DNA of 64,000 nt from contig NW_025335438.1 in assembly GCF_004798865.1 (NCBI RefSeq), forward strand, positions 10,505,043-10,569,042. The letters are read 5' to 3'. How positions within the stretch are numbered: the stretch's first letter is position 1; each line of letters starts with the position of its first letter. The position numbers and the translations under genes were made by a program. The notes under the pieces are model-generated. The model was given only the letters and a program-made list of their open reading frames with translations, did not search any database and was not told the DNA's origin. This document shows, in pieces, positions 12,001 to 22,400 of this stretch. The stretch comes from Varanus komodoensis. Its lineage: Eukaryota; Chordata; Lepidosauria; Squamata; Varanidae.

Positions 12001-12215
12001 TTTATTTATTTATTTAAAATCTTTTTATCCCGCCCTTTACAGAGTCTCAGGGCAGCAATAACACAGCTAAATAAGACACAGCATCACAATAATATATAAC
12101 ATCAATATTACAATAATACTAACTTTTAAAATGCTGGGAAAAGAACAAGGTTTTGGCCTGACACTGACATGAAAAGAGCGTCGGCACCAGGTGCACCTCT
12201 CTGGGGAGACAGCAC
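12001..12215 (-). mobile_element. L2-type LINE 3' end
   Basis: The minus strand ends in GGCGGGATAAAAAGA and (AAATA)n. Before it lies an AT-rich 3' UTR and the tract containing GGTGCACCTGGTGCC. Typical short, 5'-truncated tail copy, adjacent to the SINE and directly before the CR1 at 12216. Confidence 0.55.
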
Positions 12216-12218
12216 CGG

Positions 12219-13290
12219 TTGTTACAAAAGGTCCAACAAGGTAGAATCAAAAAGGTAGCAAAAAGAATGGATCAAGAAGACTCCCCAGTCGTGATGTCCT
12301 ACAGTGTCTATGCAATGTTTGTCTTCCTGCCTGAGGGCGACGTGGCCTACAAGTGCAATAAGTACAAGCTAATGGTCCTGTTAGAAGAAAATGTGAGAGC
12401 ACTAGAGCAGCAAATATCCATGCTCAAGTTATAAAAGAAGATGAAGAGTTTTTAGACAGAGCAGTGGAATTGCAACAACTAAGGTGTACAGAAATACAAC
12501 AGCAAATTGAGGCAGAAGAAGAGAATTCTGAAGTATAGGAAAATGAGGAGGAAACTCCTTGGAAAAGAGTGACTATTAGAGGCAGAAGAACTAGAGGACA
12601 CACAGCATCAGTGGAAGCAGTGAAACTATGGAACCACTTACAGTTACTCAAGGATGAAACTGGATGGCAGCCTTCTGTGGAAGATCTATAAGACATCCCA
12701 CAGAACCCTGGACAAGAAGCTAAGGAGGTCAACCAAGTAGTGGCAATGATACCAAGCACTGCAAGAACAAGAGAAAAGTGTTAGTTGTGGAAGACTCCCT
12801 CTCATGTGGGATGAAAACACACATATGTCAGGAAGACCTGTGGACTTGTCAGGTATGCTGTCTCCCTGGATGACAGATTAGTGATATAACTGAAAGATTG
12901 CCAAGGCTCATATAGCCCACTGACTTATATCCCTTTGTTCTTATACCTGTGGGAACAAATGACACTGCCAAGTAGAGCTTTGAAAAAGATGTCAGACTTT
13001 ACAAGCTTTGAAGAAGAAAGTCAAGAACTTTGGAGCCCAGATAGTTTTCTCTTCAATCCTTCCAATTCTTGAAAGAGGAATAGACAGGGAAAGAAAAATA
13101 CTCCAAGTGAATGCCTGGGCATGAAGGTTGTGCTGACATGAGAGATTTGGATTCTGGGACCACAGGCTACATTTCTGGAAGATGGACTGCTGGCAAGGGA
13201 TGGGCTGCACCTTACAAGGACTGGAAAGAATGTGTTTGGCCATAGCATGAAGTGTATTAGGATGGCTTTAAACTGAATCCAACAGGAGAG
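12219..13290 (+). pseudogene. CR1 ORF1 remnant (coiled coil plus SGNH esterase)
   Basis: ORF1 of CR1 encodes an RNA-binding/esterase protein thought to help package the LINE RNA. Here 12219-12434 gives a 71-residue open piece ending in CNKYKLMVLLEENVRALEQQ, a cysteine-containing start to a leucine-rich coiled coil. The coil continues in another frame (EDEEFLDRAVELQQL, about 12440-12530). The esterase follows: VVEDSLSC (block I, normally GDSLLRG-like) near 12785, PVGTNDTA (block III, GxND) at about 12946-12970, and DGLHL (catalytic D and H) at 13199-13213. Blocks III and V lie in different frames and stops occur between them, so the product is lost. Length matches a normal CR1 ORF1. Confidence 0.8.
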
Positions 13291-13409
13291 GGAGAGGTAC
13301 AGCTGAGCATAACAACAGAACAAGACTTGTGCACTATAATTGTCTTCAAAAGAATGTAGTAAGTAAGCTAGAGTATAATGCGTGTGGTCTTTGAGGTATA
13401 TATACTAAT

Positions 13410-15960
13410 GCCTGGAGTATGGAACAAACAGCATAAACTTGAACTCTTAACACAGGAGGGGAAATATGACCTGATAGATATAACTGAAACATGGTGGGAT
13501 GACTCCCATAACTTGTATTCAGCAAGTTGAATATATGGAACAATATAGCCTGTTCAGAAAGAACAGAAGAAACAGAAAGGAGTTAGAGTTGCATTATATG
13601 ATGATACGTCTCTCTGCACAAAAATACAGGAGAGTGAGTTTTTTAGTAGCGTTACTGAAAGTATCTGGTATAATATAAATGGAGCAAGACATAAACGCAA
13701 CACGGTGGTTGGAGTTCCCCAAAGGAGGAATTGAGGATGAAACTTTTGAAAAGCAGATAGTTAGTGTTTCAAGGAGGCATGATGGCATTGTCATGGGGGA
13801 CTTCAATTTCCCTAGTAGCTGTTGGGAGACAAGTTCTGTCCAACACAAACCCTCCAAGAAATTTCTAACATGTGCTGCTAATAAGTTTGTCAACAGAAAT
13901 TGAATAAAGGGACAAGAGGAGCAGCTAACCTTGACCTGATACTAACCAACAGAGATGACTTAATGGGCAAAGTGGCAGTTAGGGGAACTCTGGGGGAAAG
14001 TGACTGTGCTTGATTCTAAAGAAAGAAAAAACCAAATGTAGCCAAAGATGTACCCTGGATTTTAGGAAAGCCAATTTTATTAAATTCAGAACAATGGTTA
14101 GTGAAGTCCCTTAGCAAGTGACTCTGATGAGAAAAGGAGTTCAAGATGGGATTTTAGAAAAGGGAGATTCTAAAGGCACAATTACAAGCAATTCCAATAA
14201 GAAAAAAGGGTAGAAGACAACAGAAGAAGCCCACATAGCTTCAAAAATGCTCAGAGATGAAAACAAAAAAGGGCATGTATAGAAGGTGGTAGGAAGGCCA
14301 GGCTACAAAGGAAGAATACAGGAAGATAGCACGGAATTGCAGGAAAGATGTCAGCAAGGCTAAACCTAGGCATGAATTGAGTCTAGTGAGGGACAGTAAG
14401 CAACTAAAAACAAAAAGAAAAAAAAACCATCTTCAAATATGGCTGAAGTAAAAGACAAAGGAAAGAAATGGGCATCCATCTACTCAATGTGGATGGCAAA
14501 ATGATAACAGATGACAAAGAAAAGGCAGAAATGCTCAGTTCTACTTTGGCTGAGTCATCTCTCAAAAGAAAATCTATGACGTTCCTGATGAAGGATAAGC
14601 ACAAGGTGAAAGCAGGGTGGAAGCTCTGAATTGATATTAAAATGGTGAAGGATCATCTCAATAGTTGAATGAATTCAAATTTCCAGGGCCTGATGAACTC
14701 CACCTAGAGTCATAATGGAACTGGTGAAAAAGCCCTCAGAACCACTGTCTATGATTTTTGAGAATTCATGGATGGCAAGCAAAATGCCAGATGGCTGGAG
14801 AAAGGCTAATGTTGTCCCCAACTTCATGAAAGGGAACCCCCCCCCCCCCCCCGATGAAACTGGGAACTATTGACTCATCAATCCCTGGGAAAATTCTGGA
14901 GCAGATTATAGAGCAGTCTATCTGTAAATACCTTGAAGACAATGCAGAGATTATTAGAAGCCAGCATGGATTCCTCAAGAACACATCCTGCCAGACTAAT
15001 CTGATTTCCTTTTTCTTATTTTTCTTTTGGATTGGGTAACCTCCCTGATGGACTGTGGGAATGCTTTGAACATAATCTATCTTGACTTTAGCAAAACTTT
15101 TGACAAAGTGCCCTGTGATATCCTGATCAGCAAAGTAGCTGAAAGCAGGCTAGATGAAACAAAGATCAGGTGGATCCACAGTTGGCTACAGAGTTGGATT
15201 TAAAGAGTGCTTATCAACAGTACTTTCTCAAACTGGGGACAGGTACCAAGTGGGATACCATAGGGTTCAGTCCTGGGCCCAGTGCCCGTCAACATTTTCA
15301 TTCATAATTTGGATGAGGAAGTGCAGGGAACAATGTTCAAATTTGCAGATAACACAAAATTGGGTGGGATAGCCTGGAAGACAGAAAGAAAATTCAATGT
15401 GATCTTGATAAATTGGAGCACTGTGCTAAGGGCAACAGAATGAAATAGAGTAGGGACAAATGCCAAGTTCTGCACATAGGAAAAAGGAACCAAATGCATT
15501 GTTACAAGATGGGGAATACTTGGCTCAACAATACTGCAAGTGAGAAGGATCTTGGAATTGTTGTAGATCACAAGATGAATATGAGTCAACAACATGATGT
15601 GGCTGCAAAAAGGACAAATGCTATTTTAGGCTGCATTAATAGAGGTAACACTTCCAAATCACATGAAGTACTAGTTCTCCTCTACTCAGCACTGGTTAGA
15701 CATCATCTGGAGTTCTGTGTCCAGTTCTGGGCACCATAATTTATGAAAGATGCAGACAAGTTGGAAAGGGTTCAGAGGAGGGCAAAAGGACTGTTTCCCA
15801 GGACTGGAAACAAAGCCCTGTGAGGAAAGATTGAAGAAAATGGGCATGTTTAGCCTTGAGAAGAGATGATTGAAGGGAGATTTGATAGCACACTCTACAA
15901 GTATTTGCAAGGCTGTCACAAAGAGGAAACACAGGATCTCCTCTCAATCATCCTGGACTG
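13410..15960 (+). pseudogene. CR1 ORF2 remnant (endonuclease and reverse transcriptase)
   Basis: ORF2 supplies the AP-like endonuclease that nicks the target and the RT that copies the RNA. The endonuclease shows ITETWWDDSHN at about 13480-13512, including the catalytic E of the ETW motif, and later ANLDLILTNRDDLMG near 13925-13970. The RT starts near 14640. It includes IPGKILEQIIEQSICKYLED (14880-14940), QHGFLKNTSCQTNLISF, a DFSKTFDKV-like block near 15090, and FADNTKLGG at 15342-15368. The last is the YxDD box with N replacing the second D, a substitution expected to kill polymerisation. The C-terminal SEKDLGIVVDHKMNMSQQHD follows near 15540. Frames change repeatedly. Confidence 0.85.
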
Positions 15961-16230
15961 CAGTACACAGAACAATGGACTCAAGTTAAAGAAAGCCAGA
16001 ATCTAGCTAGAAATCAAGAAAAAAATCCTGATCATTAGAGCAGTGTGACAATGGAACCAATGATCTAGGGAGGTTGTGGACTCTCCCACACTAGAGACAT
16101 TGAAGATGCAGCTGGACATCCATTTGAGAGGGATAGTTTAACTTCACTGTTTAACTGTCCTGCACTGAGCAGTGGGTTAGAAGAGGCCAGAGGGCCATCA
16201 GATCCAACTCTACTGTCCTATGATTCTATG

Positions 16231-16948
16231 AATCATAGAAACAGAATGAGTCAGAAGGGACCTCCCAGGACATCTAGTCTGACTCCCAGCTCCAGCCGGC
16301 TCTGCTCACGACATGTCTAGCCTATCCTTGAACACCCACACCGATGGAGCCTCAACCACCTCCTGTGGAAGCCCATTCCATACCCTTGGGGTCCTAACTG
16401 CCAGGAAGTACTTCTTGGCATCCAAATTGAACCTTGGTTCCCTGAGCTTCGCTCCATTGGAGTGCGTCCTGCCTTCCTCTGCAGGGGAGAACAGGTCTCT
16501 ACCCACCTCCATGTGACACCCCCTCACATACCTGTATGTTGCCAACAGATCCCCTCAGAGTCTTCTCTGAAAAGACCCAGTTCCCTCAGTCTTGCCTCAT
16601 ATGGCTTTCCCTGCAAACCGGCCACCAACCTTGTGGCCCTACGCTGCACTGACTCTAACCTTGCTATATCCTTTCTGTAATGAGGGGCCCAAAACTGAAC
16701 ACAATACTCCAGTTGCGGATGCACCAGAGTCATATAGAGTGGTAGTGACACCTCTCTCACTTCTGGCTATGCAACCAAGGGTGGCGTTTGCCCTCTTGAC
16801 CACCGCATCACACTGCTGACTCATGTTTAGCCTGCAGTCAACCAGTACCCCGAGGTCCCTTTCACAAGTGCTGCTCTCCAGCCACTTGTCACCTAACCTG
16901 TACTTATGACAGCTATTCCTATGCCCCAAGTGCAAGACCTTGCACTTA
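16231..16948 (-). mobile_element. Young CR1 LINE 3' portion, cut by fold-back and gap
   Basis: On the minus strand this reads as the RT C-terminal region through the 3' end of a CR1. Motifs are [71 protein letters not shown] and RTPRVWNGLPQEVVEAPSVW. It has a short 3' UTR and ends at the CATAGATT-type terminus at 16231. Codons are well preserved, with a frame change between the two main pieces (about 16750) and another near 16530. 16758-16948 is identical to 25303-25493. The 5' side stops at the fold-back centre. Confidence 0.9.
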
Positions 16949-16997
16949 GGGCATAGGAATAGCTGTCATAAGTACAGGTTAGGTGACAAGTGGCTGG
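16878..16997. repeat. Fold-back palindrome adjoining an assembly gap
   Basis: Arms of 59 bp (16878-16936 and 16939-16997) are inverted copies with one mismatch seen (G/A beside the core). The centre is AAGTGCAAGACCTTGCACTT at 16928-16947, a near-palindrome that belongs to the CR1 sequence itself. The right arm runs into the N block. Probably an assembly or polymerase fold-back product; a real inverted duplication is possible. Confidence 0.9.
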
Positions 16998-17097
16998 NNN
17001 NNNNNNNNNNNNNNNNNNNNNNNNNNNNNNNNNNNNNNNNNNNNNNNNNNNNNNNNNNNNNNNNNNNNNNNNNNNNNNNNNNNNNNNNNNNNNNNNN
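16998..17097. other. Assembly gap (100 N)
   Basis: Exactly 100 undetermined bases, the usual placeholder for a gap of unknown size. CR1 fold-back lies to the left and a tetranucleotide repeat to the right. Confidence 0.99.
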
Positions 17098-17139
17098 CCT
17101 TCCTTCCTTCCTTCCTTCCTTCCTTCCTTCCTTCCTTCC
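17098..17139. repeat. (CCTT)n microsatellite
   Basis: About ten CCTT units directly right of the gap, so the true array is probably longer and the likely cause of the assembly break. Confidence 0.95.
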
Positions 17140-17945
17140 CTTTTATTTATAATATTTTAATTCAGATACCACAATAGAGCACTCAAAATTTATTAGTGGA
17201 TTCAGTTCCTGCCTGAGATGTGACCAGTGTTCACTGGCTGTTCGTAGCATTGCAAAAATGTGACGGTTCTGCATAAAAATGAACAAGTCTGCAAGGGTTT
17301 CTAGTCTGTAATCTGTTGTCGTAAAATGTCTGTTTCTTTTATCAGGGAATTATAAGGGGGGGAAGGCATAGTTTTATCACTATTCTATATGGTGAGTGAT
17401 TTTATCAGGAAGGTTGGCAAGTTTATTTAGCTTAGTTTTTGTTTTTATCAAATGTGTAGCACAGCTGGGTTTCCTACCCTTTTATTTATTATTCACTACA
17501 CTGATTTAATATCCAGTAACCTATCATTGGGGTAAAATCTGAAATGGCAATTTGGACAGCAAGTGTGTTTTGCACAACAGTTTTTGTTGACATTGAATTC
17601 ATTTGGTTTTGCTTTACAGCATTCTTCTGTCCATAGGAAATTTATCAAGATCTAATCTTTTCATCCACTGTAAATATAATTATTTTATATTGCCACTGCC
17701 TTTAAAATTGTTACTGAAACATGAAGTATTTATACACTTTGACAAATTCTTAAAGGAACGATGAGTGTGCAGTTGGAAGGTCAGGCTGGTTAACTTGTTT
17801 GACATTCCAGCACTGATTTGTTGAGCAATTAAAAATATATCATAGTTCCTTTTGGAAAGTTTTTAATTATGTGTCCGTATGTCTATACACGTACACTCTT
17901 TTACATACACCCATGATCCAGCTAATGCCAAACAGTTATGCAGCA
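17140..17945. other. No gene recognised
   Basis: AT-rich unique sequence with no reading frame or repeat I can assign. Confidence 0.6.
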
Positions 17946-18135
17946 GAATCCCATGTAGGTTTACTCAGGAGTAAGCCCTTCTGCATTCAGTGGAGTTTAC
18001 TGGTACTTCAAGCTGGCATTGAACTCAAAGAGTTACATTTGGGCTTAAGGTCAAGGGCCTATCCACATTTACCTGGAAACAATCCTAATTAAACTCAGTG
18101 GGAATTACTTCTGAGTAAACGTGGATAGCACTGAG
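17946..18135. repeat. Short palindromic repeat, copy 3 (split or paired)
   Basis: 17946-18000 carries GGTTTACTCAGGAGTAAGCC and 18058-18135 carries CTCAGTGGGAATTACTTCTG then AGTAAACGTGGATAGCACTG. Two inverted arms of the MITE-like family are separated by about 60 bp. This may be two copies or one copy with an insertion. Confidence 0.55.
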
Positions 18136-18627
18136 CTCTCGCGAATAATCAGTGCAACTCACAATATCTTAACTGATTGTTTGAATTGCACTGGATACAA
18201 CTGACAATAATGCCTGATGCACATTCATGGGGGAATTGTTAAAATGGAGTTGAAACAGAATTCTCACTCATCCATAACATGACGCTAGATCTATGGTTCT
18301 GCCATGCCCACAGGACGATTTACCAGGAACAGGGCACCTCTGCAGTTTAGTAATGAAATGCTGCCTTGCCTTCGACTTGCCCTTAACAATAATTATGTAT
18401 TTTTAGAGCATTTTCTTTCTATACTGATGTTATTCCCTCAAGGTGGTATACAATACCAAATCAGAAACTTTATGCTCCACAACCCTCTTTTTTGAGTTTT
18501 AAAGCAGAGCAACATACATTAGGAGCAAGATCAGTATTCTCCTCATAAACAGTCCTGATAAACAGATAGGAAAACATCCTCACTGCTCTTTGAGAGTGCC
18601 AAGCAGTTAGTCTAACCCCCTGCAGAA
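18136..18627. other. No gene recognised
   Basis: Unique sequence with no assignable repeat. Confidence 0.6.
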
Positions 18628-18714
18628 GCTTCTGTATAGCCTGGTACGCCTGATCCTGCCTAATCTTGGAAGCTAAGCAGGGTCAGGCTGGGTTGAAAAC
18701 TGGATGGGAGACTT
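18628..18714 (+). mobile_element. 5S-rRNA-derived SINE head (or 5S pseudogene)
   Basis: TCTTGGAAGCTAAGCAGGGT and ACTGGATGGGAGAC match the internal promoter and 3' half of vertebrate 5S rRNA, with the 5' half decayed (CCTGATCCTGCC). The 3' end of 5S RNA is absent; unrelated sequence with GAGCAGGGGTTGGAC follows. 5S-headed SINEs are, to my recollection, known in squamates, and that is preferred over a lone pseudogene. Confidence 0.75.
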
Positions 18715-18764
18715 GAGTCCTACACTGAGCAGGGGTTGGACCTGATGGGCTAACCCTGCCTGCT

Positions 18765-18965
18765 CTTGCACCTGTATGAAGGGAGGTATCTATGGAGGGA
18801 GTTCCACAGAGAGGGGCCCACCACAGATAAGTCTCTGTCTCACAGTCCCACCATCTTAGCCTAATAGGTGGAGGAACATAATGATGGTGTAGTGCAGACA
18901 GGTGCATAGGAAAGTAGAATTCTCCAGATAGAACCTATCCAAATGTTCAAGAGAAGCACATGGGA
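18765..18965 (-). mobile_element. L2-type LINE RT C-terminus
   Basis: The minus strand around 18800-18840 gives DLSVVGPSLWNSL, the L2 C-terminal signature VVAPxLWNxLP. The flanking minus-strand sequence fits the same region with breaks. Confidence 0.65.
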
Positions 18966-19029
18966 GAGTTCTAGTTAGGGACTGTCCCAACAGAGCTCAG
19001 GCTGGGCTCCCGCCAAGATAAACATAAGT

Positions 19030-19190
19030 GCAAACAGAACTACTTAAAGAAAATTTCTTGTAAGAATGCATTTAGTTTGACAAAGCATACAAAATGCACG
19101 CATTTGGAGAAATGCACCCAAAAAATAAGCACATTTTTGAGCAGAGTTTAAAAAAAATGAGGGTCGTGTGGAAACAGGACAGGATGGGTT
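19030..19190. mobile_element. AT-rich MITE-like repeat, left part
   Basis: Contains GAATGCATTTAGTTTGAC, AAAATGCACGCATTTGG and GAAATGCACCC, the GTGCATTT-rich pattern also seen at 19700-20023, 45030-45330 and 57455-57720. Probably the left part of one element interrupted by the L2 at 19240-19695. Confidence 0.45.
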
Positions 19191-19239
19191 TAATGTAGGA
19201 AGACTACTGAACTGTGTGGAATCTTGGGACAGCTACAAG

Positions 19240-19695
19240 TGATTGAGTTTGTTGAGATTTTCTGAACCCCATTTTAGAGCTTGGTTAAACCTCAGTCTCT
19301 GGGGACTTCCTGTGGGTGCCAACCCCTTGAGAGACTTGGAGGATGACAATTGGGGGAAGGTCCTTCTTAGTGGTGGCTCCCCATCTTTGGAACCACTTCC
19401 CTGCTGCAGCCCACCTGGCATCAAATTTGCCATCATTTCAATGCCAGGTTAAGACTGCCTTCATTGTGAAGGCCATTAAAGACCTCCCTGGTCATTCAAG
19501 GGCCTAACACGATTAAGCAGGTGCCTTTCTTTTACTCATGGCCAGATCTTTTTAATTGTCTTTTAATGCTCTTTTAGGTTGTTTTAATTTCTTTTTCATT
19601 CTTAATGTGTTTATCTATTGTAGTTTTTATTCTTATACTATGTTGTAAGCTGCCCAGACAGCTTCAGCTATAGGCAATAAAGAAATTAATCAGTT
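19240..19695 (+). mobile_element. L2-type LINE 3' end
   Basis: GRSFLVVAPHLWNHFPAA is encoded at about 19357-19410, followed by FQCQVKTAFIVKAI and a T-rich 3' UTR. It ends TAAGCTGCCCAGACAG then GCAATAAAGAAATTAATCAG. 5'-truncated and old. Confidence 0.75.
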
Positions 19696-19699
19696 AATT

Positions 19700-20023
19700 A
19701 AATATACTTTTATTTTGATTTGTAACCGGTCTTTTCATTAGAATGAGCAAAGTGCATAATTGGAATGGGAAAAGTGTATATTTCTGTGCACATTTTCCAA
19801 AAGTGCACAGCCTTTTCCCATTGACTAAAGCACAGATGTGTTTATTTCTTGAAAAAAGGCCAATATTAATGTTTACTGTTTTCAAATTATGCATTTTTAA
19901 TGCAATGTATTTATGAGTTTGCAAGTTTGTGTGTGTGTAAAAAAACACAAATCTGTTCCCATCCATGCTTGGGGTACATTTGAATTACTGGCAAACTGAA
20001 CTGAATTTCTTGCATATCCCTAG
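19700..20023. mobile_element. AT-rich MITE-like repeat, right part
   Basis: GTGCATAATTGG, TGTGCACATTTTCC and TTATGCATTTTTAATGCAAT precede the end TTTCTTGCATATCCCTAG. That end matches the terminus (CTAGGGATRTGCAAG read inward) I recall for a reptile non-autonomous DNA transposon. Confidence 0.5.
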
Positions 20024-21829
20024 TGGAACAAAACTTGACGAAGGCATCTATGGTTAGCATTGTCCTACAAAGAGAGATGGTGAGGATGCATTTTTAAAGC
20101 ATGCAATTTCTTAGGTGCGTTGAAAGTGATGCAGGCGACAGGGTTCCATGACAGGGCAGCACCGCAGACCATTTCTGGATATTTGAGCAGGCTTCCAGTT
20201 TCCTTTCCCTTTCTTCTTTGTTAGGCACATCTGTGCCAGAAGTAATGTTGCCGTAATACAGCTTAGTGACTAACAAGGGCATTTTAGCTTTCCGGAAGGG
20301 GCTTTCTTCTTAAATTAAGCTCCTTTGGAGATTTGATTTGGAAAATGCCTGCTCTCTCACAGGTTTCTGCGTGATCATCACGCCAATTCCTCCTCGCCTG
20401 CAACGCATGCTATTTTTTCTCTGCAACCGGGACTCTCCTCATTGCTGGCAAGGCAGCGTGAATGTGAACTGGTGTGTTCTTTTGGCAGCCACCCAACCTA
20501 CCGCCTCCCTGCTAGCAAAAGGAATCATCTACACGTGTGGTTCCATAATTGCTAGTGCCAGGAAGTGTATCTGTGCAAGCATATGGTCCATGCCTCTTGA
20601 CCCCCAGGCCTTGCCTCTGAAAGCCCTTTCACAGCCCCTGTTGTGATCAGCCTATAGAACCTGATTGTAGAGACGGAGGATGACGGCTTCCCTCCATCAC
20701 CCCTTTGCGCCTGCCAGCAAGCTTTCCTGGCAAATGCCCGTGCATAAGCAGCAGCCAAATTTGGCTTATTATTGGAGGAACTGTGTGACGGCCTCACAGC
20801 CCTTTGCTTGCTTTTCATATGCACGGTTCTGGCATTGCAGGGACGCAGCTCTTCCTTACTCTTTTGATGCTGCTGCAAGCGCACCACTCTTCGGCTGCCA
20901 TTAGGCTCTTTGTGGGCTTGAGTGCCCGGGTCAGGTCGATGCTGTTCCAGGGACATTCCAATGGGTCTGTATCCAGTTCACGGCAGCTTTGCATGTTTCT
21001 CTTCTTAAGCCCATTCGATCCAACGTTTGCTCTATTCTGAGTTTTGTTTCTCATTCAGTGCTGCAGGAAAATCCGCATTTCCCTGTGTTTCATGCACAAC
21101 TGCATTTCAGGTAATCCCATCCACAGTTTCCCTAATGTATACATGCTGTGCACCTCTCTGTAAAATACACAGCTCCATGTATCCTTCTGTTACACACTAT
21201 TTTGTACTCAGAATTTCTTAATGTTTACAATGCAGTCCACATTTTTGGCCCAAGTAGAGAGAACTGGATTGCCAAGTACAGGGAATGGCAGAAGCCAAAG
21301 GGCAACTTGCTGCTGCCAGGTGTGGACAGCGGTGAGTTGGTCAGATCATATATTACCTGTATTATACCTTAAATTGTTTTCGGACCAAATTCCTGGAAGC
21401 ATTGGCTTCACCCATATTATATGGTCTACACTTCAAGATTAGCAATAGAGACTCTTCTTACTTGACCATCTTTGAGGGCAGTCACATGGGCAAATTCCTG
21501 GAAGGGGCCTTTTGCCCACTGGCTCTACATCTTGGCACTGGGTTGCCATTGGGAAACTGTTAGGCTTGTGGCCCAATCATCACTGTAGCCCTGGCCCAGA
21601 TTTTGGCAGGGCAGGGGAAGTACTTGGCTAGCTCAAATTCCCAGCTTTTGATCTCTAGTCTGGTACAGGCTGAAATATGAGGCCAAATGTTCAGGCTCTT
21701 TCCAGTCCAACTTTCAGTGTGTTTAGCCAATGAGTTAAGTTGCAACTAAGATTACTATTTGGCACTAGAGTTAGCTAGTGTGAAGAGTAGCCTTCCTACT
21801 TAATTTTCTTTATTTAACCTCTATAGCAC
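20024..21829. other. GC-richer unique stretch, no gene proven
   Basis: 20300-21060 is richer in G+C than its surroundings and has several overlapping open frames on both strands (up to 134 codons at 20552-20956, minus). None matches a family I know. A splice-like pair at 21058/21111 could frame a 52-nt exon but is unsupported. Confidence 0.45.
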
Positions 21830-22190
21830 CCAGTTACTGTTGCCACTATTCCAAACCAAGGAAAAACAATTTTTAAAGTAATACAAAATGTTAAAACAAC
21901 ATACATATATTAGAACAATTCAGCAGCTAAATGACTACCTAAAGCTATCCTATTTAAAAAACACCAAACATGGTACCCCATCAGACCAATAGATAACTCT
22001 TAAATATTTTCAGCGCAGAGGGCTGTCTTGACCTCATGCCTAAAGGATAACGAAGTTGGGGCCAGGTGGGTTGCAGTGGGGAGATGCGGAGTCACTGCTT
22101 AGAAGGTCTTTCCCTTGGAGGTGACACTCAAAGGGATGCACCAGAAACTGATCCTAGTCTACAGCTAGATTGTGGTTGGGAGAGGCATTC
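21830..22190 (-). mobile_element. L2-type LINE 3' end
   Basis: The minus strand shows an L2-like C-terminal stretch with HEVKTALRAEN (about 22010-22045) and upstream codons around 22050-22190. The AT-rich 3' UTR follows, down to about 21830. Heavily decayed. Confidence 0.5.
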
Positions 22191-22305
22191 CATCGAGTGC
22201 TGTGGTCCCAAGCCCCCAGCTTTTTCTTTCCTTCATGGGATCATCATTACAGCCCATAGAAAACAATTGGGAAATTCAGAATTCTACCGCAGCCTGTGGT
22301 TATCT

Positions 22306-22400
22306 AGAATCACAGAATCATAGAAGAGTAGAGTTGGAAAGGGCCATGAAGGGCATCGGGTCCAACCTCCTGCTGTTGCAGGACACCACGTTATCTAGTC
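22306..22400 (-). mobile_element. CR1 LINE 3' end
   Basis: Starts AGAATCACAGAATCATAGAA then GAGTTGGAAAGGGCC, the reverse complement of the CR1 3' terminus. Only about 95 bp remain, an extreme 5' truncation. Confidence 0.85.

Larger units (their letters stand above)
12216..16230 (+). mobile_element. CR1 LINE, nearly full length, decayed
   Basis: About 4 kb carrying, in order, the CR1 ORF1 (coiled coil, then esterase), the ORF2 endonuclease, RT and C-terminal domain, a short 3' UTR, and the CR1 end TATGATTCTATG. Many stops and frame changes break both ORFs, so it is inactive. A 16-base C run sits at 14837-14852 inside the RT part. It abuts an L2 tail on the left and a second CR1 in opposite orientation on the right. 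Confidence 0.88.

Noticed and set aside
16940-17177. Open frames spanning the N block
   Set aside because: The frame is an artefact of unknown bases. The left part is the fold-back copy of CR1 codons and the right part the CCTT repeat.
20552-20956. 134-codon minus-strand frame in a GC-richer region
   Set aside because: Overlaps equally long frames on the + strand, has no recognisable domain and is basic/serine-rich in a way that follows composition.
21059-21110. 52-nt putative exon between a TTTTGTTTCTCATTCAG acceptor and a CAG/GTAATC donor
   Set aside because: The splice-like pair is attractive, but one short segment with no partner exon or protein match is not enough evidence.
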